This document shows, piece after piece, positions 40,101 to 51,923 of a stretch of 64,000 nt of DNA. Both the position numbers and the translations under genes were made by a program. The DNA lies in the NCBI GenBank assembly GCA_032622095.1, contig CP136061.1:97463345-97527344 (forward strand). Direction: 5' to 3'. Source of the DNA: Siphonodentalium dalli. Lineage: Eukaryota; Mollusca; Scaphopoda; Gadilida; Siphonodentaliidae. A model generated the notes under the pieces. That model saw only the letters and a program-made list of their open reading frames with translations, was not told the origin of the DNA and ran no database searches. How positions within the stretch are numbered: position 1 is the stretch's first letter; each line of letters begins with the position of its first letter.

Positions 40101-43100
40101 TCTTAAAAGGGGCCATTAATGACATAGATCTCTCACAATGTGGAATTTCGCACACATTTTATGGTCCGTTTGGTTCCAGGCTCTACTTATGCCCAATTTG
40201 TGGCCGTGTATAATGGGCTGGCCGGGTACTTTTTTGACAGTGAAATGCCTCTAGGGTGGCTATGGACGAATACATCTTAAAAGGGGCCATTAATGACATA
40301 GATCTCTCACAACCTGAAATTTCGCAATATTTTAGGGTCCGTTTGGTTCCAGGCTCTACTTACGCCCAATTTGTGGCCGCGTATAATGGCTGGCCGGGTA
40401 ATTTTTTGACAGTGAAATGCCTCTAGGGTGGCTATGGACGAATACATCTTAAAAGGGACCCCCAATGACATAGTTCTCTCACAATGTGGAATTTCGCAAC
40501 ATTTTAGGGTCCGTTTGGTTCCAGGATCTACTTACGCCCAATTTGTGGCCGCGTATAATGGGTTGGCCGGGTAATATTTTGACAATGAAATGCCTCTAGG
40601 GTGGCTATGGACGAATACATCTTAAAAGGGGCCATTAATGACATAGATCCCTCACAATGTGGAATTTCGCACACATTTTATGGTCCGTTTGGTCCCAGGC
40701 TCTACTTACGCCCAATTTGTGGGCGCGTATAATGGGCTGGCAGGGTAATTTTTTGACAGTGAAATGCCTCTAGGGTGGCTATGGACGAATACATCTCAAA
40801 AGGGGCCATTAATGACATAGATCTCTCACAAACTGGAATTTCGCAACATTTTAGGGTCCGTTTGGTTCCAGGCTCTACTTACGCCCAATTTGTGGCCGCG
40901 TATAATGGGCTGGCCGGGTAATTTTTTGACAGTGAAATGCCTCTAGGGTGGCTATGGACGAATACATCTTAAAAGGGGCCATTAATGACATAGATGTCTC
41001 ACAATGTGGAATTTCGCACACATTTTATGGTCCGTTTGGTTCCAGGCTCTACTTATGCCCAATTTGTGGCCGCGTATAATGGGCTGGCCGGGTACTTTTT
41101 TGACAGTGAAATGCCTCTAGGGTGGCTATGGACGAATACATCTTAAAAGGGGTCATTAATGACATAGATCTCTCACAACCTGAAATATCGCAACATTTTA
41201 GGGTCCGTTTGGTTCCAGGCTCTACTTACGCCCAATTTGTGGCCGCGTATAATGGGCTGGCCGAGTAATTTTTTAACAGTGAAATGCCTCTAGGGTGGCT
41301 ATGGACGAATACATCTTAAAAGGGACCCCCAATGACATAGTTCTCTCACAATGTGGAATTTCGCAACATTTTAGGGTCCGTTTGGTTCCAGGATCTACTT
41401 ACGCCCAATTTGTGGCCGCGTATAATGGGTTGGCCGGGTAATTTTTTGACAATGAAATGCCTCTAGGGTGGCTACGGACGAATACATCTTAAAAGGGGCC
41501 ATTAATGACATAGATCTCTCACAATGTGGAATTTCGCACACATTTTATGGTCCGTTTGGTTCCAGGCTCTACTTACGCCCAATTTGTGGGCGCGTATAAT
41601 GGGCTGGCAGGGTAATTTTTTGACAGTGAAATGCCTCTAGGGTGGCTATGGACGAATACATCTCAAAAGGGGCCATTAATGACATAGATCTCTCACAACC
41701 TAAAATTTCGCAACATTTTAGGGTCCGTTTGGTTCCAGGCTCTACTTACGCCCAATTTGTGGCCGCGTATAATGGGCTGGCCGGGTAATTTTTTGACAGT
41801 GAAATGCCTCTAGGGTGGCTATGGACGAATACAACTCAAAAAGGTCCATTAATGACATAGATCTCTCATAACCTGAAATTTCGCAACATTTTTGGGTCCG
41901 TTTGGTTCCAGGCTCTACTTACGCCCAATTTGTGGCCGCGTATAATGGGCTGGCCGGGTAATTTTTTGACACTGAAATGCCTCTAGGGTGGCTATGGACG
42001 AATACATCTTAAAAGGGGCCATTAATGACATAGATCTCTCACAATGTGGAATTTCGCACACATTTTATGGTCCGTTTGGTTCCAGGCTCTACTTATGCCC
42101 AATTTGTGGCCGTGTATAATGGGCTGGCCGGGTACTTTTTTGACAGTGAAATGCCTCTAGGGTGGCTATGGACGAATACATCTTAAAAGGGGCCATTAAT
42201 GACATAGATCTCTCACAACCTGAAATTTCGCAACATTTTAGGGTCCGTTTGGTTCCAGGCTCTACTTACGCCCAATTTGTGGCCGCGTATAATGGCTGGC
42301 CGGGTAATTTTTTGACAGTGAAATGCCTCTAGGGTGGCTATGGACGAATACATCTTAAAAGGGACCCCCAATGACATAGTTCTCTCACAATGTGGAATTT
42401 CGCAACATTTTAGGGTCCGTTTGGTTCCAGGATCTACTTACGCCCAATTTGTGGCCGCGTATAATGGGTTGGCCGGGTAATATTTTGACAATGAAATGCC
42501 TCTAGGGTGGCTATGGACGAATACATCTTAAAAGGGGCCATTAATGACATAGATCCCTCACAATGTGGAATTTCGCACATATTTTATGGTCCGTTTGGTC
42601 CCAGGCTCTACTTACGCCCAATTTGTGGGCGCGTATAATGGGCTGGCAGGGTAATTTTTTGACAGTGAAATGCCTCTAGGGTGGCTATGGACGAATACAT
42701 CTCAAAAGGGGCCATTAATGACATAGATCTCTCACAACCTGAAATTTCGCAACATTTTAGGGTCCGTTTGGTTCCAGGCTCTACTTACGCCCAATTTGTG
42801 GCCGCGTATAATGGGCTGGCCGGGTGATTTTTTGACAGTGAAATGCCTATAGGGTGGCTATGGACGAATACATCTTAAAAGGGGCCATCAATGAAATAGA
42901 TCTATCACAACCTGGAATTTAGCAACATTTTAGGGTCCGTTTGGTTCCAGGCTCTACTTACGCCCAATTTGTGGCCGCGTATAATGGGCTGGTCATGTAA
43001 TTTTTGGACAGTGACATGCCTCTAGGGTGGCTATGGACTAATACATCTTAAAAGGGGCCATTAATGACATAGATCTCTCACAATGTGGAATTTCGCACAC

Positions 43101-46100
43101 ATGTTATGGTCCGTTTGGTTCCAGGCTCTACTTACGCCCAATTTGTGGCCGCGTATAATGGGCTGGCGGGGTAATTTTTTGACAGTGAAATGCCTCTAGG
43201 GTGGCTATGGACGAATACATCTTAAAAGGGACCATTAATGACATAGATCTCTCACAATGTGGAATTTCGCACACATTTTATGGTCCGTTTGGTTCCAGGC
43301 TCTACTTACGCCCAATTTGTGGCCGCGTATAATGGGCTGGCCGGGTATTTTTTTGACAATGAAATGCCTCTAGGGTGGCTATGGACGAATACATCTTAAA
43401 AGGGACCCCCAATGACATAGTTCTCTCACAATGTGGAATTTCGCAACATTTTAGGGTCCGTTTGGTTCCAGGATCTACTTACGCCCAATTTATGGCCGCG
43501 TATAATGGGTTGGCCGGGTAATTTTTTGACAATGAAATGCCTCTAGGGTGGCTATGGACGAATACATCTTAAAAGGGGCCATTAATGACATAGATCTCTC
43601 ACAATGTGGAATTTCGCACACATTTTATTGTCCGTTTGGTTCCAGGCTCTACTTACGCCCAGTTTGTGGCCGCGTATAATGGGCTGGCAGGGTAATTTTT
43701 TGACAGTGAAATGCCTCTAGGGTGGCTATGGACGAGTACATCTCAAAAGGGGCCATTAATGACATAGATCTCTCACAACCTGAAATTTCGCAACATTTTA
43801 GGTCCGTTTGGTTCCAGGCTCTACTTACGCCCAATTTGTGGCCGAGTATAATGGGCTGGCCGGGTAATTTTTTGACAGTGAAATTCCTCTAGGGTGGCTA
43901 TGGACGAATACATTTCAAAAGGGTCCATTAATGACATAGATCTCTCACAATCTGAAATTTCGCAACATTTTTGGGTCCGTTTGGTCCCAGGCTCTACTTA
44001 CGCCCAATTTGTGGCCGCGTATAATGGGCTGGCCGGGTAATTTTTTGACAGTGAAATGCCTCTTAGGGTGGCTATGGACGAATACATCTTAAAAGGGGCC
44101 ATCAATGAAATAGATCTATCACAACCTGGAATTTAGCAACATTTTAGGGTCCGTTTGGTTCCAGGCTCTACTTACGCCCAATTTGTGGCCGCGTATAATG
44201 GGTTGGCCGGGTAATATTTTGACAATGAAATGCCTCTAGGGTGGCTATGGACGAATACATCTTAAAAGGGGCCATTAATGACATAGATCCCTCACAATGT
44301 GGAATTTCGCACACATTTTATGGTCCGTTTGGTCCCAGGCTCTACTTACGCCCAATTTGTGGGCGCGTATAATGGGCTGGCAGGGTAATTTTTTGACAGT
44401 GAAATGCCTCTAGGGTGGCTATGGACGAATACATCTCAAAAGGGGCCATTAATGACATAGATCTCTCACAACCTGGAATTTCGCAACATTTTAGGGTCCG
44501 TTTGGTTCCAGGCTCTACTTACGCCCAATTTGTGGCCGCGTATAATGGGCTGGCCGGGTGATTTTTTGACAGTGAAATGCCTATAGGGTGGCTATGGACG
44601 AATACATCTTAAAAGGGGCCATCAATGAAATAGATCTATCACAATGTGGAATTTCGCACACATGTTATGGTCCGTTTGGTTCCAGGCTCTACTTACGCCC
44701 AATTTGTGGCCGCGTATAATGGGCTGGCCGGGTAATTTTTGGACAGTGAAATGCCTCTAGGGTGGCTATGGACGAATACATCTTAAAAGGGGCCATTAAT
44801 GACATAGATCTCTCACAATGTGGAATTTCGCACACATTTTATGGTCCGTTTGGTTCCAGGCTCTACTTACGCCCAATTTGTGGCCGCGTATAATGGGCTG
44901 GCCGGGTAATTTTTTGACAATGAAATGCCTCTAGGGTGGCTATGGACGAATACATCTTAAAAGGGACCCCCAATGACATAGTTCTCTCACAATGTGGAAT
45001 TTCGCAACATTTTAGGGTCCGTTTGGTTCCAGGATCTACTTACGCCCAATTTATGGCCGCGTATAATGGGTTGGCCGGGTAATTTTTTGACAATGAAATG
45101 CCTCTAGGGTGGCTATGGACGAATACATCTTAAAAGGGGCCATTAATGACATAGATCTCTCACAATGTGGAATTTCGCACACATTTTATTGTCCGTTTGG
45201 TTCCAGGCTCTACTTACGCCCAGTTTGTGGCCGCGTATAATGGGCTGGCAGGGTACTTTTTTGACAGTGAAATGCCTCTAGGGTGGCTATGGACGATTAC
45301 ATCTCAAAAGGGGCCATTAATGACATAGATCTCTCACAACCTGAAATTTCGCAACATTTTAGGTCCGTTTGGTTCCAGGCTCTACTTACGCCCAATTTGT
45401 GGCCGAGTATAATGGGCTGGCCGGGTAATTTTTTGACAGTGAAATTCCTCTAGGGTGGCTATGGACGAATACATCTCAAAAGGGTCCATTAATGACATAG
45501 ATCTCTCATAACCTGAAATTTCGCAACATTTTTGGGTCCGTTTGGTCCCAGGCTCTACTTACGCCCAATTTGTGGCCGCGTATAATGGGCTGGCCGGGTA
45601 ATTTTTTGACAGTGAAATGCCTCTAGGGTGGCTATGGACGAATACATCTTAAAAGGGGCCATCAATGACATAGATCTCTCACAATGTGGAATTTCGCACA
45701 CATGTTATGGTCCGTTTGGTTCCAGGCTCTACTTACGCCCAATTTGTGGCCGCGTATAATGGGCTGGCCGGGTAATTTTTTGACAGTGAAATGCCTCTAG
45801 GGTGGCTATGGACGAATACATCTTAAAATGGGCCATCAATGAAATAGATCTATCACAACCTGGAATTTAGGAACATTTTAGGGTCCGTTTGGTTCCAGGC
45901 TCTACTTACGCCCAATTTGTGGCCGCGTATAATGGGCTGGCCGGGTAATTTTTTGACAGTGAAATGCCTCTAGGGTGGCTATGGACGAATACGTCTCAAA
46001 AGGGTCCATTAATGACATAGATCTCTCACAACGTGAAATTTCGCAACAGTTTACGGTCCGTTTGTTTCCAGGCTCTACTTACGCCCAATTTGTGGCCGCG

Positions 46101-46206
46101 TATAATGGGCTGGCGGGGTAATTTTTTGACAGAGATTTGCCTCTAGGGTGGCTATGGACGAATACATCTCAAAAGGGGCCATCAATGACATAGATATCTC
46201 ACAATC
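25105..46206 (-). repeat. Satellite right arm, about 122 monomers, inverted, with higher-order repeats
   Basis: The same monomer as the left arm, read on the minus strand. Higher-order structure is clear. An identical 65-codon frame starts at 26573, 27438, 28130, 28995 and 30554, spacings of 865, 692, 865 and 1559, that is 5, 4, 5 and 9 monomers (a 1557-1559 bp nine-mer). Further right, the variant CATCAATGAAATAG occurs at 32491, 34571, 36650 and 38729, a 2079-2080 bp twelve-mer. The stop-free frames arise where TAATTTTTTGAC is changed to TACTTTTTTGAC and are probably not coding. Confidence 0.95.
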
Positions 46207-46312
46207 CGAGGCTGAATTTGAATAAGGAGCCGAATAAGGAACAAGGAACTAAACAGATTTGAATAAGGAGCCGAATAAGGAACAAGGAACAAGGAACTAA
46301 ATTCATGGTGCT
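46207..46312 (-). repeat. Right terminal inverted repeat, non-satellite part
   Basis: Reverse complement of 20598-20710, ending GGAACTAAATTCATGGTGCT. The adjacent outermost monomer carries the same private variants as the first monomer of the left arm (AGGCAAATCTCTGTC, CCCCGCCAGCC, AAACAAACGGACCGTAAACTG in left-arm orientation). Confidence 0.92.
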
Positions 46313-46871
46313 CTAAAATTGGCCCTTTGCTTCTGGACAAAAAAGTTTATTTTCTGACATACACTGTCCCCATATAAAACATTGTAAATCACTCCTTTTG
46401 TGATGCCTGAACAATCTCAGGAGATGGACAGTTTAGATGGACCAACACAGAAAAATACTTAAATGTTAAGCTGGTACACCACCTGAAGGAATAGCTGCTA
46501 TATGAAGACTACTCCAAGCTTTGGTCATATTTTTAGAAAAGAGGAGCGTTCTCAGCAAGTATACAAATTGACTGGAAATCAGTAACTACCATGAACATTG
46601 CATGATCTGGACTAGTAACAGTCTCGAATGACCATTTAATAGAGAGCAACACTGCTTCAAGGCTGTTAACAGAATATTAGTTGAGTGCTGGAAAATGGTA
46701 AGCGCACAGTTTGCAAGAACAGATATAAACATTTGAGCTGAGATGAGTTTTAGGCCATAGGTCTATAGCCAAATCTCCAGCTGACCAGATATCTCTAATA
46801 CTGTGGCCTACTTGCAGTTGATTGCTCCCTGCTTTATTGAATGACCTGCATGGATAGTAACCACCCTTTTT
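46313..46871. other. Non-coding flank with a dispersed-repeat fragment
   Basis: 46735-46835 resembles 17209-17305 (shared AATCT..TGACCA..ATATCTCT, ACTGTGGCCTA and GTTGATTGCTCCCTGCTT), about 29 kb away on the other side of the satellite. The minus-strand open frame here is not recognised. Confidence 0.5.
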
Positions 46872-47351
46872 GTGAATGCAATGCAACCTAGTGACTTCTC
46901 TATGGGCGATGACATACGTCGTGAACTTTCAATGCCACTTATTGTGACCGTGGAAGAAGACGGATTGTTACTCTCCAATTGCCATATTAAGAAGTTAACT
47001 AACTGCAACCAAATAGAGGCTGATACTAAGTTTTTGTTTTTGAATCGTCACAAGCTGACAGACATGATCGCGATATCGGGTGAGCTGCGGATACTGAACA
47101 ATGTATTAATTCTCCTTGTTTATAAGCAGCGAAAGCAACATATTTGTGGTACTGGGTGTGACACTACCCCTTACCTATACAAGGGTGGCAAGACAAAACC
47201 ACATAAGAAAATGGTTTCAAGGAACTCAACTCACTTGCTGACGTATGGCTCATATCTGACGTCATATACCCATATCAAGGATGCTAAATTATTTCTACAC
47301 ATGATAATGTATAGTGGGAAACAGGGCCGTATGATCATGATGTTGATATAA
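46872..47351 (+). pseudogene. Relic of an invertebrate multicopy EADT-motif gene family
   Basis: An open frame of 159 codons with LIVTVEEDG, then NQIEADTKFLFL (residues about 47-58), a hydrophobic VLILLVY strand, and GTGCDTTPYLYKGGK (about 93-107). From memory, a family abundant in corals and molluscs has an EADTR motif, then a DTDV-like strand and a GCDT motif; the acidic spacing recalls PIN/FEN-like nucleases. Here the DTDV equivalent is degraded (ILNNVLILL) and the rest of the protein is missing, so it is probably a decayed copy, perhaps carried by a transposon. Family assignment by motif memory only. Confidence 0.45.
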
Positions 47352-47509
47352 AGTATTTCTTGTTTCATGGTAAGCTGCAATTTGGTTTGGAAATTTTGTC
47401 AATTCTGGAGTTAAATCAGACCGCGGATCTTTATAATTATAACACATCGACATGTAGCAAAATCAGCTAGTTATAATATTTGTCATATATTCTAATTGCC
47501 AAGTTTATC
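47352..47509. other. Short non-coding spacer
   Basis: AT-rich, nothing recognised. Confidence 0.5.
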
Positions 47510-47869
47510 AAATAACAGAGCGAAATATGCAGTATGTATTCGAAAACACTCGTATATACTCAATGTGCACATTTGGCCAAAATTCATAGCAGTTCGAGCT
47601 ATTGTCACGAATTTTTATGACGAATAAATAGCTGGATATATAGTGGAATTTGGAACAAGTAGGCGGCGATCTTGGATTTTTGCAGCAATTTTAAATCAAA
47701 TAACATAGCTAAATATGAAATATGTATTCCAAAACCCATGTAAATACTCATATCATGTACATGTGCTAAATTTGAGCCTTTGTGACTAATAAATAGCTGG
47801 ATAAAATGGATTTTGGAACAAAAAAGTGGCCATCTTGGATTTTGGTGGCCATTTTGAATAAAAAAAACC
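47510..47869. repeat. 166 bp tandem array, left part
   Basis: Units marked by GGCCATCTTGGATTTT are spaced about 165 bp (about 47662 and 47827). The array resumes at 50461 after the inserted element. 47609-47869 (261 bp) is repeated at 50461-50721 with about two mismatches. Confidence 0.85.
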
Positions 47870-47891
47870 TTGTGACTTATATAGCCTGACA

Positions 47892-48030
47892 TTTTCAAGA
47901 GAGGGTTGATGAATACCCACATCATGCCTACTAGGTCGGCATTAATATTCCATGTAACACCTAATTTTCAAGAGAGGGTTGATGAATACCCACATCATGC
48001 CTACTAGGTCGGCATTAATATTCCACCTAA
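47892..48030 (+). repeat. Left terminal repeat, two tandem 73 bp units
   Basis: Two near-identical units, each TTTTCAAGAGAGGG...CGGCATTAATATTCCA. The second lacks the GTAACAC segment at its end. The RT-homologous reading frame begins almost immediately after it. Confidence 0.85.
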
Positions 48031-49124
48031 TTCTTGGATTACTTCCTTAAGCCCATAGTCTGCAGACAGGAGACTTATATATAAGTAGCACTCCTCACCT
48101 TATAAATAATCTCAACGAAACGTTGGTACCCAAAGACGCTCTTCTGGTCACCTATGACATCACGTCTCTATACACTAACCTAAAATTCACAGAGCTTCTA
48201 CAGTCTCTGGAATTTTTCTTGGACACCAGCTCAGACTTAGTATATGAAATCCCTCGTCCGAATACGTCGGAACTTGTCAAGATAGCTAAACTGTTACTTG
48301 AGAACAACGAGTTTACATTTAATAATTTATCCTACAGACAAACCTGTGGCGCACCACAAGGGGCGGTGCCCTCACCGGAAGTGTGTGATCTGGCAATATA
48401 CAGACACATAAATCGAATTATATCTGTCTTTGAACACAATGACAAGATTATTTTTCACAAACGTTTCAGAGATGACGGCCTAATAATATTTACTGGATCT
48501 GAAACAGAAATGCTACAATTCTTCTATACTGCTAATCAAGCACATGATTTACTAAAATTTACATACGAACTGGATACTAAACAAGTCAGTTTCCTTGATC
48601 TCGATATTTACAAAGGACAACAGTTCTCCAACACAGGTGTGCTTGATATGAAATGTCACATTAAGAACACGGAGGCATTTCAATATCTAGACAGAAGATC
48701 AAGCCATCCTACGAGCAATTTTAAATCATTTATCATTGGAGAGTGCACCCGCTATCTCAGAAACTCGAACAATGAATCTGATTTTCTAGTTAGGCGCTCG
48801 CTGTTTGAAAATAAACTAAAAGATAGGGGCTACAAAACCCGTGAATTACACAAGTGCTTCAAATCTTTATCATTTGACATGCGTGCCGAAAAATTAGTCT
48901 CAAAATCTAAAGAAAAATGTGCGCTTAAAACTGCACCCTTTATATGCACAGGCTATCACTCGGGCTCCCACAGAATACTGAATGTATTATTGAACAATTG
49001 GACCATAATATCCAACTCAGCATATACGAAGCACTTATTCACACAACCTCCTATTATGGTGCATAGGCGCAATAGAAAACTCGGTGAAATACTATCAAAA
49101 AAGAAATTGATATTTCCAGTCTAA
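48031..49124 (+). pseudogene. Penelope-like element reverse transcriptase core, truncated and frameshifted
   Basis: A stop-free stretch from about 48084 to 49124 encodes an RT core. Motif A is VTYDITSLYTNL, motif B is CGAPQGAVPSPEVCDL, motif C is RFRDDGLIIF with both catalytic Asp, motif E is VSFLDLDI, and the thumb has SSHPTSNFKSFIIGECTRYL, which matches the SHPPH...G..R region of Penelope-like elements. Upstream, in another frame, 48031-48080 reads LDYFLKPIVCRQETYI, the expected start of the RT fingers (KPIV, then TYIKDT), so a small indel lies near 48080. The conventional start for the longer frame is TTG, not ATG. The N-terminal part and the GIY-YIG endonuclease are absent. The intact core suggests fairly recent insertion, but this copy should be immobile. 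Confidence 0.88.
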
Positions 49125-50313
49125 ACTAAATGGAGACAATAACCGCACGAGGCTATATAAAGCAATCGATAATGTGTATGTATGGTTCAAATTTATGCAC
49201 TACCTAAAAAAACTTCTGTCTTTGTCATTTATCCAGTCGGAATTAAAATGTGATAGTGCACATGAACCAACTTTTCTTACAAAGTGCACACGAACCAATT
49301 TTTCTGACAAGCTTCATAATATGCAACTGTTTCTTTATCGTTCACGTTCAAATTAATACTGAGTGAAGGATAAAGTACACAAGAATCAAATATGAGTGAA
49401 AAGATAACTTTAGTATGTAACATGCAGGAAATTTGTTGATATTACGTTACAATGACCAACAAAAGCTCATGTCTGAATAATTGGTAACTATATACCCATA
49501 TTAAAATCCTGCCACTCTGCCATCCAGATTTTCTAGACACCATAAAATCTGGACGATTGATGCATTGGCTTTTAATAGCATGTGGGTATCCAAATTCTGT
49601 TCGCTCCCTATTTAAGTGTGTGTGTTAAAATAACAGGCTAGTGTACATTAATCGTGCCACTGATAAGCATGTCATACACTCATGCTGGGATATCAAAGGC
49701 GGGAAATTTATCTTAGCCTTCTGACCTGTGGAGTGAAAATCGTGTAACATTTTAGAAGACACAACTGCAATTATCCCAGTGATATCCAGATGGGATCAGA
49801 GGCTCTACATGCCCATGACGAGTAGTACACCGAACCTTAGAATTGGTTCTCAAATTAAATTTAGATTTAATTTGACAAGATATAAGGCTATACACGCCTA
49901 ACAGAAAAGTACACACCACCCCTAAGAGTTGGTTCTCAATTAAATTTAAATCTAATTTAAAAAGATAGACACAGAAGCATGTGGTCCCAGACTAAACCAA
50001 ATTAATTCGAAACTATTCCACTGAAACGAGTTGATTACAAATCTAGGGTGGGATACTATGCAGTGATGCAGAAAAGTGTTTACCAAATAACGCACACTGA
50101 GATTATAGTGATATCTAGACACCATTATGCATGTCTAGTACACTCGCACCAGCCACAAGAGTTGGTCACCATATTTAAATTAACATTTATTTTAACATGA
50201 AACGCTCTCCGCTGATGATGATCTTGCGTACAATACTAGATGCTTAATTCTAGTATAACAAACAGATCGAAACACATAAAGATATTATTCTTTGACTATA
50301 TATATAGCGGTGT
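49125..50313. other. Non-coding tail of the RT-carrying element, with diverged repeats
   Basis: No GIY-YIG or other domain found. Three diverged copies of a unit of roughly 90-110 bp with AGTACAC..C, AGAGTTGGTT and AAATTTA.ATTTAATTT lie near 49825, 49907 and 50136. A smaller pair, AGTGCACATGAACCAACTTT and AAGTGCACACGAACCAATTT, lies at 49256-49302. Confidence 0.55.
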
Positions 50314-50456
50314 AAGGTGTTACATGGAATATTAATGCCGACCTAGTAGGCATGATGTGGGTATTCATCAACCCTCTCTTGGAAAAGGTGTTACATGGAA
50401 TATTAATGCCGACCTAGTAGGCATGATGTCGGTATTCATCAACCCTCTCTTGAAAA
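50314..50456 (-). repeat. Right terminal repeat, two tandem units, inverted
   Basis: Reverse complement of the left terminal repeat, with two copies of the unit (GGTGTTACATGGAATATTAA ... CAACCCTCTCTTG). The copies differ at one base (GATGTGGG or GATGTCGG). Confidence 0.85.
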
Positions 50457-50460
50457 TGCT

Positions 50461-51240
50461 GAATTTTTATGACGAATAAATAGCTGGATATATAGTGGAA
50501 TTTGGAACAAGTAGGCGGCGATCTTGGATTTTTGCAGCAATTTTAAATCAAATAACATAGCTAAATATGAAATATGTATTCCAAAACCCATGTAAATACT
50601 CATATCATGTACATGTGCTAAATTTGAGCGTTTGTGACTAATAAATAGCCGGATAAAATGGATTTTGGAACAAAAAAGTGGCCATCTTGGATTTTGGTGG
50701 CCATTTTGAATAAAAAAAACCCAGCTAAATATGAAATATGTATTCAAAACCCAATGTAAATACTCCATATGTGCACATTTGGCAAATTATCATTGCAGTT
50801 TGAGCCTTGTGACTTATATAGCTTGACAATGGATTTTGGAAAAAAGCGGCCATCTTGGATTTTGGCGGCCATTTTGAATCAAATAACAGAACTAAATATC
50901 AAATATGTATTCAAAGATCCACGTAAATGCTCAAAGTGTGCACATTTGGCCAAATGTCAATGCAGTTTGAGCCTTTGTCACAAATAGCTGGATATAGTGG
51001 AATTTGAAAGAAAAAAGTGGCCATCTTGGATTTTGGTGGCCATTTTGAATCAAATAACAGAACTAAACATTAAATATATATTTCAAACGCACGTAAATAC
51101 CCAATATGTGCACATTCGGCCAAATTACATTGCAGTTTGAGGTTTTGTGACGAATAAATAGCTGGATATAGCGGATTTTTGAACTAAAAGGCGGCCATCT
51201 TGGATTGTGGCAGCCATTTTGAATCATGTGACCTTTCTGA
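50461..51240. repeat. 166 bp tandem array, right part
   Basis: Units marked by GGCCATCTTGGATTTT-like words occur at about 50517, 50683, 50847, 51016 and 51192 (periods 164-176 bp). They contain AAATATGAAATATGTATTC, TGTGCACATTTGGC, GCAGTTTGAGCC and GAATAAATAGCTGGATA. The units diverge steadily from the left edge to the right. Confidence 0.85.
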
Positions 51241-51684
51241 GGTGGCCCCCACTTTTATATCTTCAGAATAGTTTATTATATCAAATAAGAAAAGTTTGAC
51301 CCAAAAAAAGTTTAAATTCCTATTAGTGTGGCCGGTTGTGCTTGAGGAAAACCGAGTGTCGAGCTGCCACGTTCACTGTCGCTGATGGAACAAATTGCTA
51401 CCTAAGTCGAAACTCGACGCCGGATCTACAACCAGATCCCGGGGCCCGAACAATGGTCCCTTCAATAGGTAAGATATGCAAACATATATATAAACAATAC
51501 AATCTTATTAGATATTTTAAGGCTGAGTTTATATGTAATATTTCGTTGTCAAATGTTTTTTTTCAAAGAACGAAGCAGCTAGAAAACTGGTAAATCACAT
51601 TTGTTTTATGTTATTGTTGTAACTGGAGGTCTGGAACCCTGAATACATTGTTTAAATGGGCGCATAAAATGAGTTATGTTTGGG
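51241..51684. other. Spacer with a small duplicated segment
   Basis: GTTTATATGTAATATTTCGT occurs at about 51528 and again at about 51688, just before the LINE endonuclease relic. Nothing else recognised. Confidence 0.5.
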
Positions 51685-51923
51685 TTTAGTTTATATGTAA
51701 TATTTCGTTTTCAACGTCTGAGGATTATCAAAACGACTTCAATATCCCGAATATTTTTCACTGATCGATAAATATGACATTCTTTGCCTTAGCGAAACAC
51801 ATATGACACCTAACTCATTACCATCTATTGATGGTTTTACTATTGTTGGATCAAAAACAAGACACAATCTATCAAAAGGAGCTCAGGTGGTATTATCCTG
51901 GCAGCTAAGGACTCTCTATTTAA

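Larger units (their letters stand above)
20598..46312. mobile_element. Giant fold-back-like satellite element with terminal inverted repeats (25.7 kb)
   Basis: The left end starts AGCACCATGAATTTAGTTCC and the right end finishes GGAACTAAATTCATGGTGCT, its exact reverse complement. Both ends continue through the same TTCCTTGTTCCTTATTCGGC-type block, present twice on each side, into a roughly 173 bp satellite. The two satellite arms have opposite orientation and meet at about 25.10 kb with no unique centre. The layout recalls fold-back (FB, TU) elements, whose inverted arms are tandem repeats. The flanking DNA differs on the two sides and I find no target-site duplication. No transposase is encoded. 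An alternative is a satellite array with an internal inversion, but shared specialised ends favour a unit element. Confidence 0.7.
47892..50456. mobile_element. Inverted-repeat-bounded element carrying a Penelope-like RT
   Basis: The left end has two tandem copies (73 bp period, from 47892 and 47965) of a unit starting TTTTCAAGAGAGGGTTGATG and containing CATGCCTACTAGGTCGGC. The right end (50314-50456) has two copies in inverse orientation. The interior holds the RT frame and about 1.2 kb of non-coding DNA. The unit interrupts a 166 bp tandem array. Penelope-like elements often have terminal repeats in odd arrangements, so this may be one such element; alternatively an RT fragment landed inside a DNA transposon. 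Confidence 0.7.

Noticed and set aside
20711-46206. Satellite monomer as a degraded tRNA-derived SINE (GGTTCCAGGCTCTAC looks a little like a B box)
   Set aside because: The match to the B-box consensus is partial, no A box lies at the right distance, and there is no poly-A or LINE tail. I do not support a Pol III origin.
20711-46206. CRISPR-like repeat array
   Set aside because: The repeats are 173 bp with no unique spacers, the organism is eukaryotic, and there are no cas genes.
47605-47925. Minus-strand protein of 106 residues in the 166 bp array (also at 50439-50768)
   Set aside because: The frame follows the tandem repeat units and recurs with them; the similarity between the two is due to the duplicated DNA.
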